A stretch of DNA of 64,000 nucleotides from CAVTSA01 sp963737225 (GTDB lineage: Bacteria; Chloroflexota; Dormibacteria; Dormibacterales; Dormibacteraceae), in assembly GCA_963737225.1 (NCBI GenBank), contig CAVTSA010000011.1, positions 62,001-126,000 of the forward strand, given 5' to 3'. Under the pieces are notes generated by a model. The model saw nothing but the letters and a program-made list of their open reading frames with translations, searched no databases and was not told the DNA's origin. Position numbers and translations under genes: made by a program. Shown piece after piece: positions 1 to 9,437 of the stretch; positions within the stretch are counted from its first letter, which is position 1; every line of letters begins with the position of its first letter.

Positions 1-1040
1 CCCCAGACCGGGATCGGAGCGAGCAGGAGGACCGGCACCATCGCGAGGGTGAGGACCAGGACCAGGATCCCGGCCCCCAGCATGATCAGCGCGAGGATCC
101 CGACCATGAGGAGGCCGACCCCGGCGACGACCAGCATCATGATCGAGTAGACGAGCCGCTGGGCCCCGCTCTGGCCGTTCGCCCAATCCTGAATCGACTG
201 CGGCTCCTGGGCGAGATCCTGCTGGTAGGTCGACGGCTGGCCCGACTGCTGTTCGAGCAGCTCGACGCCGAGCTCGTGATTGGTGCCCGGGACCTTGGGA
301 TCCATCGCCCCGAACTCGACGAATGTCCAGGGGTCATACACCCAGACGGTCCAGAGGCGGTCGGCGAAGACGCGGAGCTCCGCGTTCGACGAAGAGCCTT
401 GCATCGAGGTCGCCCCACCTCCCGGATCGGCCTCAGCCGCTCCGGCAAGGATCGCGGTCGAGACCTCGGAGGAGAAGCCCGAGGCATCGCCCAGGTACTC
501 GGCTGGGGCGGCCATGAGCACCGCTCCCAGGACGAGGGCGAGCACGGCCCAGGCGAGGCCCGAGATGCCGTGCAGGAGGCGCTTGGAGATCAGCAGCACG
601 TACGCCGCCCAGGCGCCGACGATCAGGATGACGGCGGGCAGGTAGGCCGAATAGAGGGCCTGGTGCAGCTGCGCGGTGTAGTCGTCGACGGGACCGCCGG
701 CGACCGTGAGCACGTCGAGAGAGAAGGCCCACTCGAGGACGGCGACGGCGACCTCGCCGGCGGCGACCAGGGCCCCGGTGAACGTGCCCGCCACCCAGCT
801 TCCCCAGGCGTTGAAGGGGTTGGTCAGGATCAAGGTCACGGGGCCCTGCGTGATCGCGTAGGCGGACCCGTCGAACCGCTCGAACAGGAGCGGTGGATTG
901 GTGCCCTGGATCGGCGGCAGCGCCAGGAGCGCGGCGGAGCTCCCGGCCTGCGTCGGGCCCGGGGCAGCGTGGGCCGTCAGTGCTCCGAGCGAGCAGGCGA
1001 GGACGAACGCGACGACCAGGCCGACCCGAAAGCGGCTCAT
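1..1040 (-). CDS. VirB6/TcpH-like conjugation membrane protein, partial at left edge
   Basis: The frame starts at ATG 1040 and runs off the window, so about 346 N-terminal residues are visible. It opens with a signal-like segment (residues 1-25, ending ALTAHA). Further hydrophobic stretches lie at about 84-105, 135-151, 162-178 and 296-346, with a long soluble loop (about 180-295) between the last two. A polytopic protein with a long extracytoplasmic loop downstream of a VirB4 ATPase fits the VirB6/TcpH channel subunit of monoderm conjugation systems. No sequence motif proves this; the call rests on topology and gene order. 107 bases separate it from the ATPase gene upstream, with no strong Shine-Dalgarno seen. 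Confidence 0.6.
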   Translation of the reverse strand, partial: MSRFRVGLVVAFVLACSLGALTAHAAPGPTQAGSSAALLALPPIQGTNPPLLFERFDGSAYAITQGPVTLILTNPFNAWGSWVAGTFTGALVAAGEVAVAVLEWAFSLDVLTVAGGPVDDYTAQLHQALYSAYLPAVILIVGAWAAYVLLISKRLLHGISGLAWAVLALVLGAVLMAAPAEYLGDASGFSSEVSTAILAGAAEADPGGGATSMQGSSSNAELRVFADRLWTVWVYDPWTFVEFGAMDPKVPGTNHELGVELLEQQSGQPSTYQQDLAQEPQSIQDWANGQSGAQRLVYSIMMLVVAGVGLLMVGILALIMLGAGILVLVLTLAMVPVLLLAPIPVW

Positions 1041-1147
1041 GACGCGACTCGCAGGACCCGCGGCCCATGCTTCCGATCCGGTGCGAAGGCGGGTCTCCAT
1101 ACCTCCGCCATCGCCCGGCCGCGTCGGCGCACTCGGCGATGGACGAT

Positions 1148-3581
1148 CTAGCTGGCATTTGCAAGCCTCGCGAAAGGCGTCGTCGAGAAGGCGGCGCGAA
1201 TCTCCCTCGAGACGAGGTCGATCTGGACGCGGCCGACCCGTCCCTCGATCCGAGCGACACACTCGGCGTAGGTCGGGAGGTCGTCACCCTCCATGTCGGG
1301 CCCGATGGTCTGCAGGAGGTGGACGTTGTCGTCGGTCGGAGAGATCCCGAGGACCCGGCAGCCTTCGATTGCCTCTTCACGGTCAGGGAGCCGGAAGACG
1401 AACGCCGAGGCCATGTTCGAGACGAGCGTCTGCCGGCCCCCACTCGACTGAGTCATGGCGTGCGAGGCGTTCTGAGAGATGACGACGGGCGTCGCGTGCA
1501 TCTTGCGACCCCGGAGGACCTCCCGCTCGATGGTGGCCCTGCCCTCGGAGTTGGACAGGATCGGGAGGGCGTCGTCGTAGATGACCATCTTCGGGTGATC
1601 GGGCCCGCCGACGTCGATCACGCGGCCGGCGAGAGCGACCATCCCGTAGACGATCGCGGTCGCGATCCGGTGCTCGTCGGTCCACCGTTCCGGCGGCATG
1701 CCGGCGTCCGGGATCGGGAGGCCCCGGAATTTGAGGATGGTCAGAGCGTTCTTGAGCTCGGCGTCGAGCGAGCCCTGCTGGGAGAACATCGGCCGAGCCA
1801 TCTCCCAGCCCGAGACCCAGCGGAGAGTCTCGGCGGCGGCCTTCGTCTCCTGGGTCTCGGCGAACTCCCGAGCGAGGAGCTGGACCGCTTCGCCGAGTGA
1901 GGGATGGCCCAGGGTCGCGGCTTTCGAGGTCGCCGCCATGATCGCCATTCGCACCGGGCCCGCGAGCGGCTGGGGGAGCAGCGTGGAGAGCATGGTCGCG
2001 GCCAGCTGCGGGTGCGGCCTCCCGCGGCAGGAGCCGGTAGGGATCGAGCGAGACGTTGCCAAGTCCGGGGTCGTCGAGGCGGATCTCGTTCACGCGGCCG
2101 CACTCGCGGCAGAGATCGGCGAAGCCGGTCCGGACGTTCTCCGGATCCACGATCGCGACCGAGGCCCCGCGAAGCCGCTCCCAATACGCGAGCAGGTACG
2201 CGAGGTTTGACTTCCCGCTCCCGGGCCGGCCGAAGATCCCGACGAGTGTCGGCTGATTGGTCCGCGAGGTCCGGTGGGGGTCGAACATGACCGGCGTGCC
2301 GGAGACGGAGGTCCTGCCGATGTAGGGGCCCTCGCCATCGCCGAGATGACTTGCGGACAGAGCCCCCGAGGCAGCCAGGGTGTCGAGAGAAGCGGGGTGC
2401 CGGTAGCTGTTGCGGAGCTCCAGCTGGGATCCGGGCATCAGTTCGCGGAAGAGGGCCAGCTGGTCGCCGGTGGGAGCGACGATCTCGATGTCGAGGTTGT
2501 CCTTGAAGTGGTCGGCGAGATGGGAGATCCGCTCCCGGAGCTCGGGGAGCGTAGGCGCGGCGACCAGGAGCCGAGGCCAGAGGTCGACGACCCGCTCATG
2601 CCGGCGGGCGATTCGATGGACGACGTCCTCGACCTGGTCGCGCTGCTCGGCGAGGGCCCGGGGAATCGGGGCCTCCGGCATCTCGGCGACGTGCCGGTAC
2701 TGGTCGCGGACCGGATGCGCCTGTTGCTCGACGGCCTTGGTGGCCTCTCGCCGTTCCATGACGCGGAAGCGGACGGCCCACTCGACGGGAAACGGCATCT
2801 CGTCGGAGAGGGCGAGCCAATCGCCGCTGACGTCTGGGAGCTGGCCCGGAAAGCGGGAGACGGCCAGGGTCGAGCAGTAGAACTCGGCGCCGCGGAGGGG
2901 TTGCGAAACCCGGAGGTAGGAATGGTGGTTCTCGACCAGACCGTCCTCGAGGAGCTCGCGGGCCTCTCCGCCCCAGCTGATGCGGGATGGCTCACCCAGC
3001 GGCATGTCGAGCGATCGCCAGTAGGTTCGCCGGAGTAGCCACCGCAGATCGGCGGCCGATGCCGGCTCCCCGCCCAGGCCGGCGACGTGGATCGTGCGGC
3101 CCAGCGCCTCCACCTGCTGGCGGAGGTCGTAGATGATCGCCTCGGGTGGCTCAGGGTCCTGCAGAGACGTCAGGCGGTCGGCGGATCGGCCGAGTGCCCG
3201 CAGGCCGGCCCGAATGCGATCGAGGCCTTCGTGGGGCTTGGAGGCGGTCAACGAGACCAGGAGATAAACCTCCTTACGCCGGCCTCCGGCCGCACCCCCG
3301 AGCCGGTCGACGGTCGTCTGCAGGGCTTCAGGGAATCCTCGGTTCGGATGCGGGGTGACGTGCTCCAGCCGCTCGATCCAGCCGAAGATCCCCCACGAGC
3401 GGTAGACGCCGAGCAGCTGGCAATCGCGACCGGAGAGAGCGGCCAGGCGGGAGACCTCGCGCTGAACCTGGTGCTCCCATTCGTCGATGCTCAGGAGCTC
3501 CTCGCGGCGAAGCTCGAGGCGGAAGGCGGCCGCGGCCCGGCCGTCATGGATGAGGAGCCCGCCTTCGATGTAGTGCGTCAC
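1148..3581 (-). CDS. VirB4/TcpF-like conjugative transfer ATPase, frame interrupted
   Basis: Likely motor ATPase of the conjugation apparatus, about 811 residues when repaired. The N-terminal part (ATG 3581, MTHYIEGG) is intact to about residue 523. It includes a Walker A loop GRPGSGKS near residue 450. The second half, in another frame, continues with QLAATMLSTLLP and a Walker B-like KMVIYDDA near residue 660, where the usual DE is DD, followed by VISQNASHAM. The two frames join if one base is removed from the GGG run at 2010-2012, giving REAAPQLAATM. The ATG overlaps the TcpE stop (ATGA), showing translational coupling. The break may be an assembly indel or a real mutation; no slippery heptamer was seen that would suggest programmed frameshifting. 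Confidence 0.75.
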
Positions 3582-3961
3582 GGCCGTCGGCTCCAGGCGG
3601 TGATGGAGGCCCGGGTCCGCCTCGGCTCACGTACCGGCTCGAGGTCGCCGGTGAGCTGTCGCGGCTCCAGGCGGTAGCGGATCTGAGACCACACCCAGGC
3701 CTGAAGAGACCGCCCCTCGATGGAGGGCCGGTCGGAGAGCTTCCACGCGATGGCCGGGAGGACCAGCAGGCCGAGGACATTGATCGGGAACGGCAGGCGG
3801 TCGAGGAGACCCATCAGGCCGAACCGCCATTCCACGAACAAGACCGCCATCGCCGCGCAAGCGGAGATGACGGGAACCGGGACCGGCAGCACCAGGTCGT
3901 AGACATGCCACACCGTGCGCCGGACCCAGAACGTGTCAGTGAAGACTCGGAGGTCAGCCAT
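3578..3961 (-). CDS. TcpE-like conjugation membrane protein
   Basis: 127 residues. The segment DLVLPVPVPV followed by two hydrophobic helices (about residues 20-42 and 55-75) and a basic C-terminal tail resembles the TcpE family of Gram-positive conjugative elements, in which a short membrane protein precedes the VirB4-type ATPase. The stop codon overlaps the ATPase start by four bases. It lies nine bases after the stop of the small membrane protein upstream, so the block is one transcription unit. The family call comes from motif recall plus gene order and was not checked by search. Confidence 0.65.
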   Translation of the reverse strand: MADLRVFTDTFWVRRTVWHVYDLVLPVPVPVISACAAMAVLFVEWRFGLMGLLDRLPFPINVLGLLVLPAIAWKLSDRPSIEGRSLQAWVWSQIRYRLEPRQLTGDLEPVREPRRTRASITAWSRRP

Positions 3962-3970
3962 CGGCAGGCC

Positions 3971-4198
3971 TCAGACTCCGAGCCAGTCCTGGATCGTCTG
4001 GCCGACGTCAGCGATGAGGTTCGTCTTGAGGACCATCCACACGAGTGCGCCGAGGACGACGCCGACGATGATTCCGATCACCGAGTGCTTGACCAGGTGC
4101 CGCACGACCAGAAAGCCCACCAGCAGCACGAGACCGGCGACGAGCAGATTCGTCAGCTGGCTGATCGCGCCCTGAATGTCAATCGCGTCGAGGTACAT
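3971..4198 (-). CDS. Small two-helix membrane protein of the conjugation module (TcpD-like position)
   Basis: 75 residues starting MYLDAIDIQG at ATG 4198, which overlaps the preceding stop as TGATG. A GAGGAG ribosome site lies just upstream. Two hydrophobic helices (about residues 19-37 and 41-58) flank HLVKHS. Size, topology and place between the TcpC-like and TcpE-like genes match TcpD of Tcp-type systems, but the sequence is too short for a firm family call. A long overlapping frame covers the same DNA but is arginine-rich and antigenic of no known fold, so the short frame was chosen. Confidence 0.6.
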   Translation of the reverse strand: MYLDAIDIQGAISQLTNLLVAGLVLLVGFLVVRHLVKHSVIGIIVGVVLGALVWMVLKTNLIADVGQTIQDWLGV

Positions 4199-5046
4199 CA
4201 CGAGTTCTCCTCTGAAGCCGGTCGCACTGAGGCGACGAGCCACTTCCCGCCCAGGTACCTGAGCGAGAGCTGGTAGGTCTGCTGATAGCTGGTGCTGGAG
4301 CCGTGAGAGTTCCAGGCGACTGTCGCGGTCGCGGTCCGCTTCGAGGAGCCTCCCTGTAAGACCTGGAGCTCCACCAGCCGGCCGAGAGAGACCTCGCCGT
4401 CGAGGCCGCGGATTGCCGCTCCCGGCGTCGTGTAGTAACCGAGCTGGGTTCCATTGCCGGCGGCATAGGCGGCGAAGAACGCGGAGACGTTGCTCTCCAG
4501 CTGGGCAGAGAGGGTCGAGTCGACGGCCTCGCCGGCGGGCGGCGACCAGCTGGCAACGGGCGGTGCGGAAACCATCGCCGGCGGCCCGGTGACGGCGTAG
4601 GACCGTCCGGCCGCATAGACCGGCACCCCGAGGTAGGACCAGGCTCCGCCGATCAGGGCGGCGACCGTGACCTGGTCGACCCCCTGGCCGAGCCCGGAGG
4701 TCGACACCGGCAGGACCTCGGCGACCTGCTCGGAGCCCTGGCCGTTCCACCAGGAGGACGGGTCGACGCCCGCCGCCAGATAAGGCGAGACTTGAGCCTG
4801 CCAGGTGCTGAGAGCCCCGTCCTGATGAGTCAGGTACGCGGTGATGAACTCGGTGGCGAAGGTCTCCTCGGCCTGATTGACTGTGGTTCCCGATCGCGCC
4901 GGCGACGGAGGCAGCCGGTGAGGCTGGATCCGGGTCCCGATCCCGACTCCCACCAGCACCAGCAGGAGCGGGATCCCGGCGAAGATGGCGAGGCGCCCGA
5001 GCCATTTCGCCCATCGCTCAGGCGGGCCGAGAACGGAAACGGACAT
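4198..5046 (-). CDS. TcpC-like conjugal transfer protein
   Basis: 282 residues from ATG 5046. This start was chosen over an ATG 63 bases upstream because GGAGGAGG sits six bases before it. One N-terminal transmembrane helix (about residues 18-36, FAGIPLLLVLVGVGIG) is followed by a large extracytoplasmic region. That region has two halves that look like the paired NTF2-like domains of TcpC: one around AEETFATEFITAYL, the other around ESNVSAFFAAYAAGNG, ending with RYLGGKWLVASVRP. TcpC proteins are bitopic channel components needed for transfer in Tn916 and pCW3 relatives. It heads the visible conjugation operon. Confidence 0.7.
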   Translation of the reverse strand: MSVSVLGPPERWAKWLGRLAIFAGIPLLLVLVGVGIGTRIQPHRLPPSPARSGTTVNQAEETFATEFITAYLTHQDGALSTWQAQVSPYLAAGVDPSSWWNGQGSEQVAEVLPVSTSGLGQGVDQVTVAALIGGAWSYLGVPVYAAGRSYAVTGPPAMVSAPPVASWSPPAGEAVDSTLSAQLESNVSAFFAAYAAGNGTQLGYYTTPGAAIRGLDGEVSLGRLVELQVLQGGSSKRTATATVAWNSHGSSTSYQQTYQLSLRYLGGKWLVASVRPASEENS

Positions 5047-5408
5047 CGCTGCCTCCTCCGGCGGCGCAAGGCCGAAGTCCGGACGATTCGGTTGATCCCC
5101 GGCCGCCAATAGCTGGACGACTGCTATCGCAGTAAACGGACGAACCGGCAGTGCGTTACGCCCAACGCTGGAAGGTTGACATTTGTCCGGGCGGCGACCC
5201 TATGTCGGACGAACAGGGATCCAGCCGTACGGCCGCCGCGGGTCCCCCCGGTGACCACTCGCGATCGGGGCGTCGCGGCGCCGGGTCCGGGATGACGGGA
5301 CGCCGCCCGGCCGGCGACATGTAGGATCCGGGGGCGCACCCGCAGTGGCGGCCGCGGGCGCTTCCCTGCTCGGCGAGTCGCCGGCGGTTCCGCAGTCAGG
5401 AGTTGGTG
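5047..5408. other. Divergent intergenic region between conjugation operon and carbamoylase gene
   Basis: 362 bases with no convincing gene. A TTGACA at 5176-5181 with TATGTC at 5201-5206 (19-base spacer) could drive the plus-strand gene at 5409. A CTGCTATCGCAG partial dyad lies at 5121-5132. The short string GGACGA recurs at 5081, 5115, 5138 and 5207, which could be operator half-sites or chance. No tRNA end or direct repeat marking an element boundary was recognised here. Confidence 0.35.
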
Positions 5409-6359
5409 ATGCCCGGGGACGATCGGTTCGCGCTGGCGGTGGCTCAGGTCGGCGGGATCGGGCGCTCCGACACTCGGGCGGCCGTGGTCACCAGGCTCAT
5501 CGACATGATGAGGGAGTCCAGGTCCAGAGGAGCGTCATTCGTCGTCTTCCCCGAGCTGACGCTGACGACCTTCTTCCCCAGATACTGGATCGAGTCGGAG
5601 GCAGAGCTCGACGAGTACTTCGAGACACACATGCCGAACGAACACGTGGAGCCGCTGTTCGACTGTGCGAAGCAATTGGAGATCGGCTTCTACCTCGGGT
5701 ATGCGGAGCTGACACCAGAAGGCCGTCGCTACAACACCGCGATACTCGTGGACGCCAGAGGTCGGATTCGTGGCAAGTACCGCAAGATCCATCTGCCAGG
5801 ACACGCAACTCGACAACCGGACGTCCCCACCCAACACCTGGAGAAGAGGTACTTCGAGGTCGGTGACCTCGGGTACGGGGTGTTCGACTGCATGGGCCGC
5901 AACATCGGCATGTGCATCTGCAACGACCGGCGGTGGTCGGAGGTCTATCGCGTGCTGGGCCTCCAGAGCGCCGACCTGGTGGTGCTTGGTTACAACACGC
6001 CGGTCCGAAACTGGGCCTGGCGCGACCAGCCGCACCTCCGGATGTTTCAGCATCTGCTCCCGATGCAGGCCGGAGCGTATGAGAACTCGGTCTGGGTCGC
6101 CGCGGCTGCCAAGTGCGGATCTGAAGACGGGAACTACATGATCGGCGGGTCGGTGATCATCGCCCCCTCCGGTGAGATCGCGGCGCGAGCCACAACCGAA
6201 GCTGACGAGGTGATCGTCGCCGAGGTCAACTCTGAGCTCGCCGCCAACTATCGGAGATACGATTTCAACTTCGGGCAGCACCGGCGACCGGAGGCCTACG
6301 GGCTGATCACCGAGCGGACGGACCGTGGCGCGCCACTGCCGCCGTCCTCACCCGAGTGA
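5409..6359 (+). CDS. N-carbamoyl-D-amino acid hydrolase (nitrilase superfamily)
   Basis: 316 residues. Cytoplasmic carbon-nitrogen hydrolase that cleaves N-carbamoyl-D-amino acids to D-amino acids, ammonia and CO2. The Glu-Lys-Cys triad is clear: FPELTLTTFFPR (Glu), KYRKIHLPGH (Lys) and CICNDRRWSE (Cys). The HLEKRYFEVGDLG stretch and NFGQHRRPEAYGLI C-terminus closely follow the Agrobacterium D-carbamoylase as I recall it. AGGAG at 5397-5401 favours ATG 5409 over the GTG and TTG just upstream. The gene stands alone facing a convergent HAD gene. A second, broken carbamoylase of the M20 type lies at 49139. Confidence 0.9.
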   Translation: MPGDDRFALAVAQVGGIGRSDTRAAVVTRLIDMMRESRSRGASFVVFPELTLTTFFPRYWIESEAELDEYFETHMPNEHVEPLFDCAKQLEIGFYLGYAELTPEGRRYNTAILVDARGRIRGKYRKIHLPGHATRQPDVPTQHLEKRYFEVGDLGYGVFDCMGRNIGMCICNDRRWSEVYRVLGLQSADLVVLGYNTPVRNWAWRDQPHLRMFQHLLPMQAGAYENSVWVAAAAKCGSEDGNYMIGGSVIIAPSGEIAARATTEADEVIVAEVNSELAANYRRYDFNFGQHRRPEAYGLITERTDRGAPLPPSSPE

Positions 6360-6377
6360 GCGGCGATCCCGGCCCGG

Positions 6378-7049
6378 TCAGCTCGCCGTGATCGCGTCGG
6401 GCAGGCCTTCGATCCCCTCGACCCGCTGGAAGCGGAGCCACGGATAGACGGCTTCGTCCCGGCGATTGACGAGGACCAGCCTGCGCACGCCGAGGTCGGT
6501 GGCCGGCCTGAGGTCGTACTGGCAGCTCGACGACACATGGACGATGTCGCCCGGCCCACAGTCCAACTTTTCCAGAAGGAACCGGAATGCCTGGAGCCTC
6601 GGTTTGTAGGCTTGCGCCTGCTCTGCGGTGAAGACACGGTGGAACGGGGCTCCGAGATTGTCGACGCTGGTGCCGATCTGCTCATCGGCAGCGTTCGACA
6701 GGATGACCAGCGGAACCGACTCTGACAACCGCCGGAGGACTGCCGTCACACCGGGGTGAGGTCCCCAGGTCGGAATCCTCCGGTAGATCGCCTCACCGTC
6801 GTCCTCGGAGTAGGCGACTCCATACCGCCGAGCCGTTCGCTCGGTCGACCGGGCGATCACGTCGCGATACGGCTTCCACGCGCCGAGGACCTCGTCGAAC
6901 CGATACCGCTCGGCGGTGGCGAGAAAGTCGGCCGCCAGGCCCTCGGGGAGGCGTGAGCGGAGCGCGCGCCGGATCGCCGCGTTGATCTGGAAGTTGATCA
7001 GGGTTCCGTAGCAATCGAACGTGACGTAGCGCGGAAACCGACTGTCCAT
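6378..7049 (-). CDS. HAD-superfamily hydrolase, haloacid dehalogenase type II-like
   Basis: 223 residues, a normal length for the family. Motif I is FDCYGTL near residue 10, motif II VILSNA near residue 118, the conserved Lys lies in AYKPR, and motif III is VSSSCQYDL. The FDxYGT form is typical of L-2-haloacid dehalogenase-type HADs, but many act as phosphatases, so the substrate is not assigned. GAGGGA stands just before ATG 7049. It ends 18 bases from the convergent carbamoylase gene. Confidence 0.8.
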   Translation of the reverse strand: MDSRFPRYVTFDCYGTLINFQINAAIRRALRSRLPEGLAADFLATAERYRFDEVLGAWKPYRDVIARSTERTARRYGVAYSEDDGEAIYRRIPTWGPHPGVTAVLRRLSESVPLVILSNAADEQIGTSVDNLGAPFHRVFTAEQAQAYKPRLQAFRFLLEKLDCGPGDIVHVSSSCQYDLRPATDLGVRRLVLVNRRDEAVYPWLRFQRVEGIEGLPDAITAS

Positions 7050-7191
7050 TGATCCCTCTCGTCTCCAGTCGAGTCGATGAACCCGGCGAGCGACGGTGTC
7101 CCGACCGCTTCCGAAGCCCCATGATGCAGCACTTCGCAGGTCAGCGCGGGTGATTTCGGAATGCTGAACTGAGAACGCTAGGCTTACGAAT

Positions 7192-7628
7192 ATGCCTACC
7201 GCTCTGGACGTTCGAGACGTCGCCGGCGCCCTCTATGTCGGGATCGGGTTGGTGCGCGGCGCCTGCGTCAGATGCCGGTGCCGGGCGACCTGACGCTCCC
7301 GGAGCGTTCAGCACTCGCCCGGCTGGATCGCGCGGGATCGGCGACTCCGGGGGCCCTGGCCAGGTTGGAGCAGATCTCCCCGCAGGCGATGGGGACCACC
7401 CTCAGCGGGTTGGAGGCGAGGGGGCTCATCGAACGGCGAGCCGACCCGGATGACGGGCGCCGCGTCATCTACTCGCTGACCGGCGCCGGGCGGGGTGCCC
7501 AGCGTGACAAGCGGAGCACGAGGGCCGAGCAGCTGGCGAAGGCCCTCGCCGACTCCTTCAGCGATGAAGAGCTTCGAACCCTGGAGGCGGCAGCGCCGCT
7601 CATCGAACGCCTCGGCCACAGCATCTGA
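7192..7628 (+). CDS. MarR-family regulator, frame interrupted near its N-terminus
   Basis: A winged-helix regulator, probably of the MFS exporter that follows. The ATG at 7192 encodes DVRDVAGALYVGIGLV and then stops out of frame. From about 7260 another frame continues RRLRQMPVPGDLTLPERSALARLDRAG, then the recognition region ISPQAMGTTLSGLEARGLI and wing DPDDGRRVIYSLT. One base missing at about 7252-7260 (CGC then CGG) would join them into a 145-residue protein. A TAGGCT element seven bases before ATG 7192 suggests a leaderless transcript. The stop overlaps the exporter ATG by one base. An ATG at 7272 would give a truncated protein lacking helix 1. Confidence 0.75.
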
Positions 7629-9358
7629 TGCCGGCCCAACCGACCCCAAGCGTCGAAGGCCCGGCGGTCGGCCCGCGCTACAAGTGGACCGCCCTGACCA
7701 ACACGACCGCGGGGTCGTTCATGGCGATGATGGACGGGTCGATCGTCATAATCGCGATGCCCGCCATCTTCCGCGGGCTGGGCCTCGACCCGCTGTCGCC
7801 GGCGAACATCGGCTACCTCCTGTGGATGATCCTGGGCTACCGCCTGGTCCAGGCCGTGCTGGTGGTCACGGTGGGCCGGCTGGGCGACCAGTTCGGGCGC
7901 GTCCGCATCTACAACGCGGGCTTCGCCGTGTTCGCCGCCTCCTCGTTGCTTCTGTCGCTGGATCCCTTCACGGGCGGTCAGGGAGCGGAGTGGCTCATCG
8001 CGTGGCGGTTCGTCCAGGCGTTCGGAGGATCCATGCTGACCGCGAACTCCGCGGCCATCCTGACCGACGCCTTCCCCCGCAACCAGCGCGGGCTCGCGCT
8101 CGGGATCAACCAGATGGCCGGGCTCTCGGCGATGTTCATCGGGCTCGTCGCCGGCGGAGTGCTGGCGACGATCGACTGGCGCGCGGTGTTCTGGATCAAC
8201 GTGCCGGTCGGGGTGTTCGGCGCGACATGGGCCTATCTCCAGCTGCGTGAAACCAGCCAGAAGACCGGAGGACCGATCGACTGGTTGGGGAACGTCACCT
8301 TCGCGCTCGGGCTGGGCGGGGTCTTGATCGCGGTCACGTATGGCATCCAGCCCTACGGCGGGCACGCCATGGGCTGGACCAGCCCCTACGTGCTGGGCCT
8401 CCTGATCGGTGGGATCCTCACGCTCGGCATCTTCGTCGTGGTCGAGGCCAGGAGTGCGGCGCCGATGATCCAGCTCAGCCTCTTCAGGATTCGCGCGTTC
8501 ACGGCCGGCAACGTGGCGGGCCTGGTGACCGCGATGGCGCGGGGCGGCCTTCAGTTCATGCTCATCATCTGGCTGCAGGGCATCTGGCTGCCGCTGCACG
8601 GATACCCGTACAGCGCCACCCCGCTCTGGGCCGGGATCTTCATGCTTCCCTTGACCTCGGGCTTCCTGATCGCGGGACCGCTGTCCGGGCGCCTGTCCGA
8701 CCGCTTCGGCGCGCGGGGTTTCGCGACGGTCGGGGCCTGCATCTTCGGCCTCAGCTTCATCGGGCTGATGACGCTGCCGGTCGATTTCCCCTACGCGCTG
8801 TTCGCCTTCTTCATCTTCGCCAACGGGATCGGAAGCGGCATGTTCGCGTCGCCCAACACGGCCTCGATCATGAGCAGCGTCCCGGCCAGCCAGCGCGGTG
8901 CCGCGGCGGGCATGCGCGCAACCTTCCAGAATTCAGGGACGGCCCTTTCCGTCGGCGTCTTCTTCTCTCTCCTGATCGCAGGCCTCGCCGGCAACCTGCC
9001 GACCACGCTCACCGCGGGCCTCGAACGGCAGGGCGTCAACTCCGCGGTCGCGCAGCATCTGGGTAGCCTGCCCCCGGTCTCGTCGCTGTTCGCCTCGCTG
9101 CTCGGGGTCAACCCCCTGCGCCACCTGCTGGTCGAGAACCACGCGCTGTCGGGCCTCTCGCCCCAGGCGCAGCAGGTGATCACCGGCCGGGAGTTCTTCC
9201 CCGATCTCATCTCGCAGCCGTTCCATGACGGGCTGGTCGTGGTCTTCGCCACCGCCGCCGTGTTCGCCGGCATGGCCGCCGTCGCGTCGCTGCTCCGGGG
9301 GCCCCGCACCGTTCCCGAGGCCCCGTTGGAACGCGTCAAGCGGCCCGAGTCCGCCTGA
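7628..9358 (+). CDS. MFS drug-efflux transporter, DHA2 type
   Basis: 576 residues with about 14 hydrophobic helices, the usual count for the DHA2 (EmrB/QacA) group. Motif A-like GRLGDQFGRVRIYNAG follows helix 2, and a second copy, GRLSDRFGARG, lies after the midpoint. Motif C-like sequence is seen in helix 5. It probably exports drugs or other toxic organic compounds by proton antiport. Its ATG overlaps the stop of the MarR gene, so the pair is translationally coupled and the MarR protein is its likely regulator. Confidence 0.85.
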   Translation: MPAQPTPSVEGPAVGPRYKWTALTNTTAGSFMAMMDGSIVIIAMPAIFRGLGLDPLSPANIGYLLWMILGYRLVQAVLVVTVGRLGDQFGRVRIYNAGFAVFAASSLLLSLDPFTGGQGAEWLIAWRFVQAFGGSMLTANSAAILTDAFPRNQRGLALGINQMAGLSAMFIGLVAGGVLATIDWRAVFWINVPVGVFGATWAYLQLRETSQKTGGPIDWLGNVTFALGLGGVLIAVTYGIQPYGGHAMGWTSPYVLGLLIGGILTLGIFVVVEARSAAPMIQLSLFRIRAFTAGNVAGLVTAMARGGLQFMLIIWLQGIWLPLHGYPYSATPLWAGIFMLPLTSGFLIAGPLSGRLSDRFGARGFATVGACIFGLSFIGLMTLPVDFPYALFAFFIFANGIGSGMFASPNTASIMSSVPASQRGAAAGMRATFQNSGTALSVGVFFSLLIAGLAGNLPTTLTAGLERQGVNSAVAQHLGSLPPVSSLFASLLGVNPLRHLLVENHALSGLSPQAQQVITGREFFPDLISQPFHDGLVVVFATAAVFAGMAAVASLLRGPRTVPEAPLERVKRPESA

Positions 9359-9359
9359 A

Positions 9360-9400
9360 CGGGAGCCGGTTCGCGCCGGCCGCGATCCCGGCTGCTCCCG
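9360..9400 (+). terminator. Possible hairpin terminator after the MFS gene
   Basis: GGGAGCCGG is followed about 20 bases later by CCGGCT and CTCCC, allowing a GC-rich stem just after the MFS stop. There is no T-run, so intrinsic termination is uncertain. Confidence 0.3.
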
Positions 9401-9437
9401 AGCCGGCGAGAGACCGGGCGGGCTATGCTCACCCGCC

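Noticed and set aside
2000..2020. Programmed frameshift in the VirB4-like gene
   Set aside because: No slippery heptamer or nearby stimulatory hairpin was recognised, and several other genes in the window show similar single-base breaks.
5124..5339. 71-codon minus-strand frame in the conjugation/carbamoylase gap
   Set aside because: Arg/Gly-rich, no ribosome site, no family likeness; the gap is better read as a promoter region.
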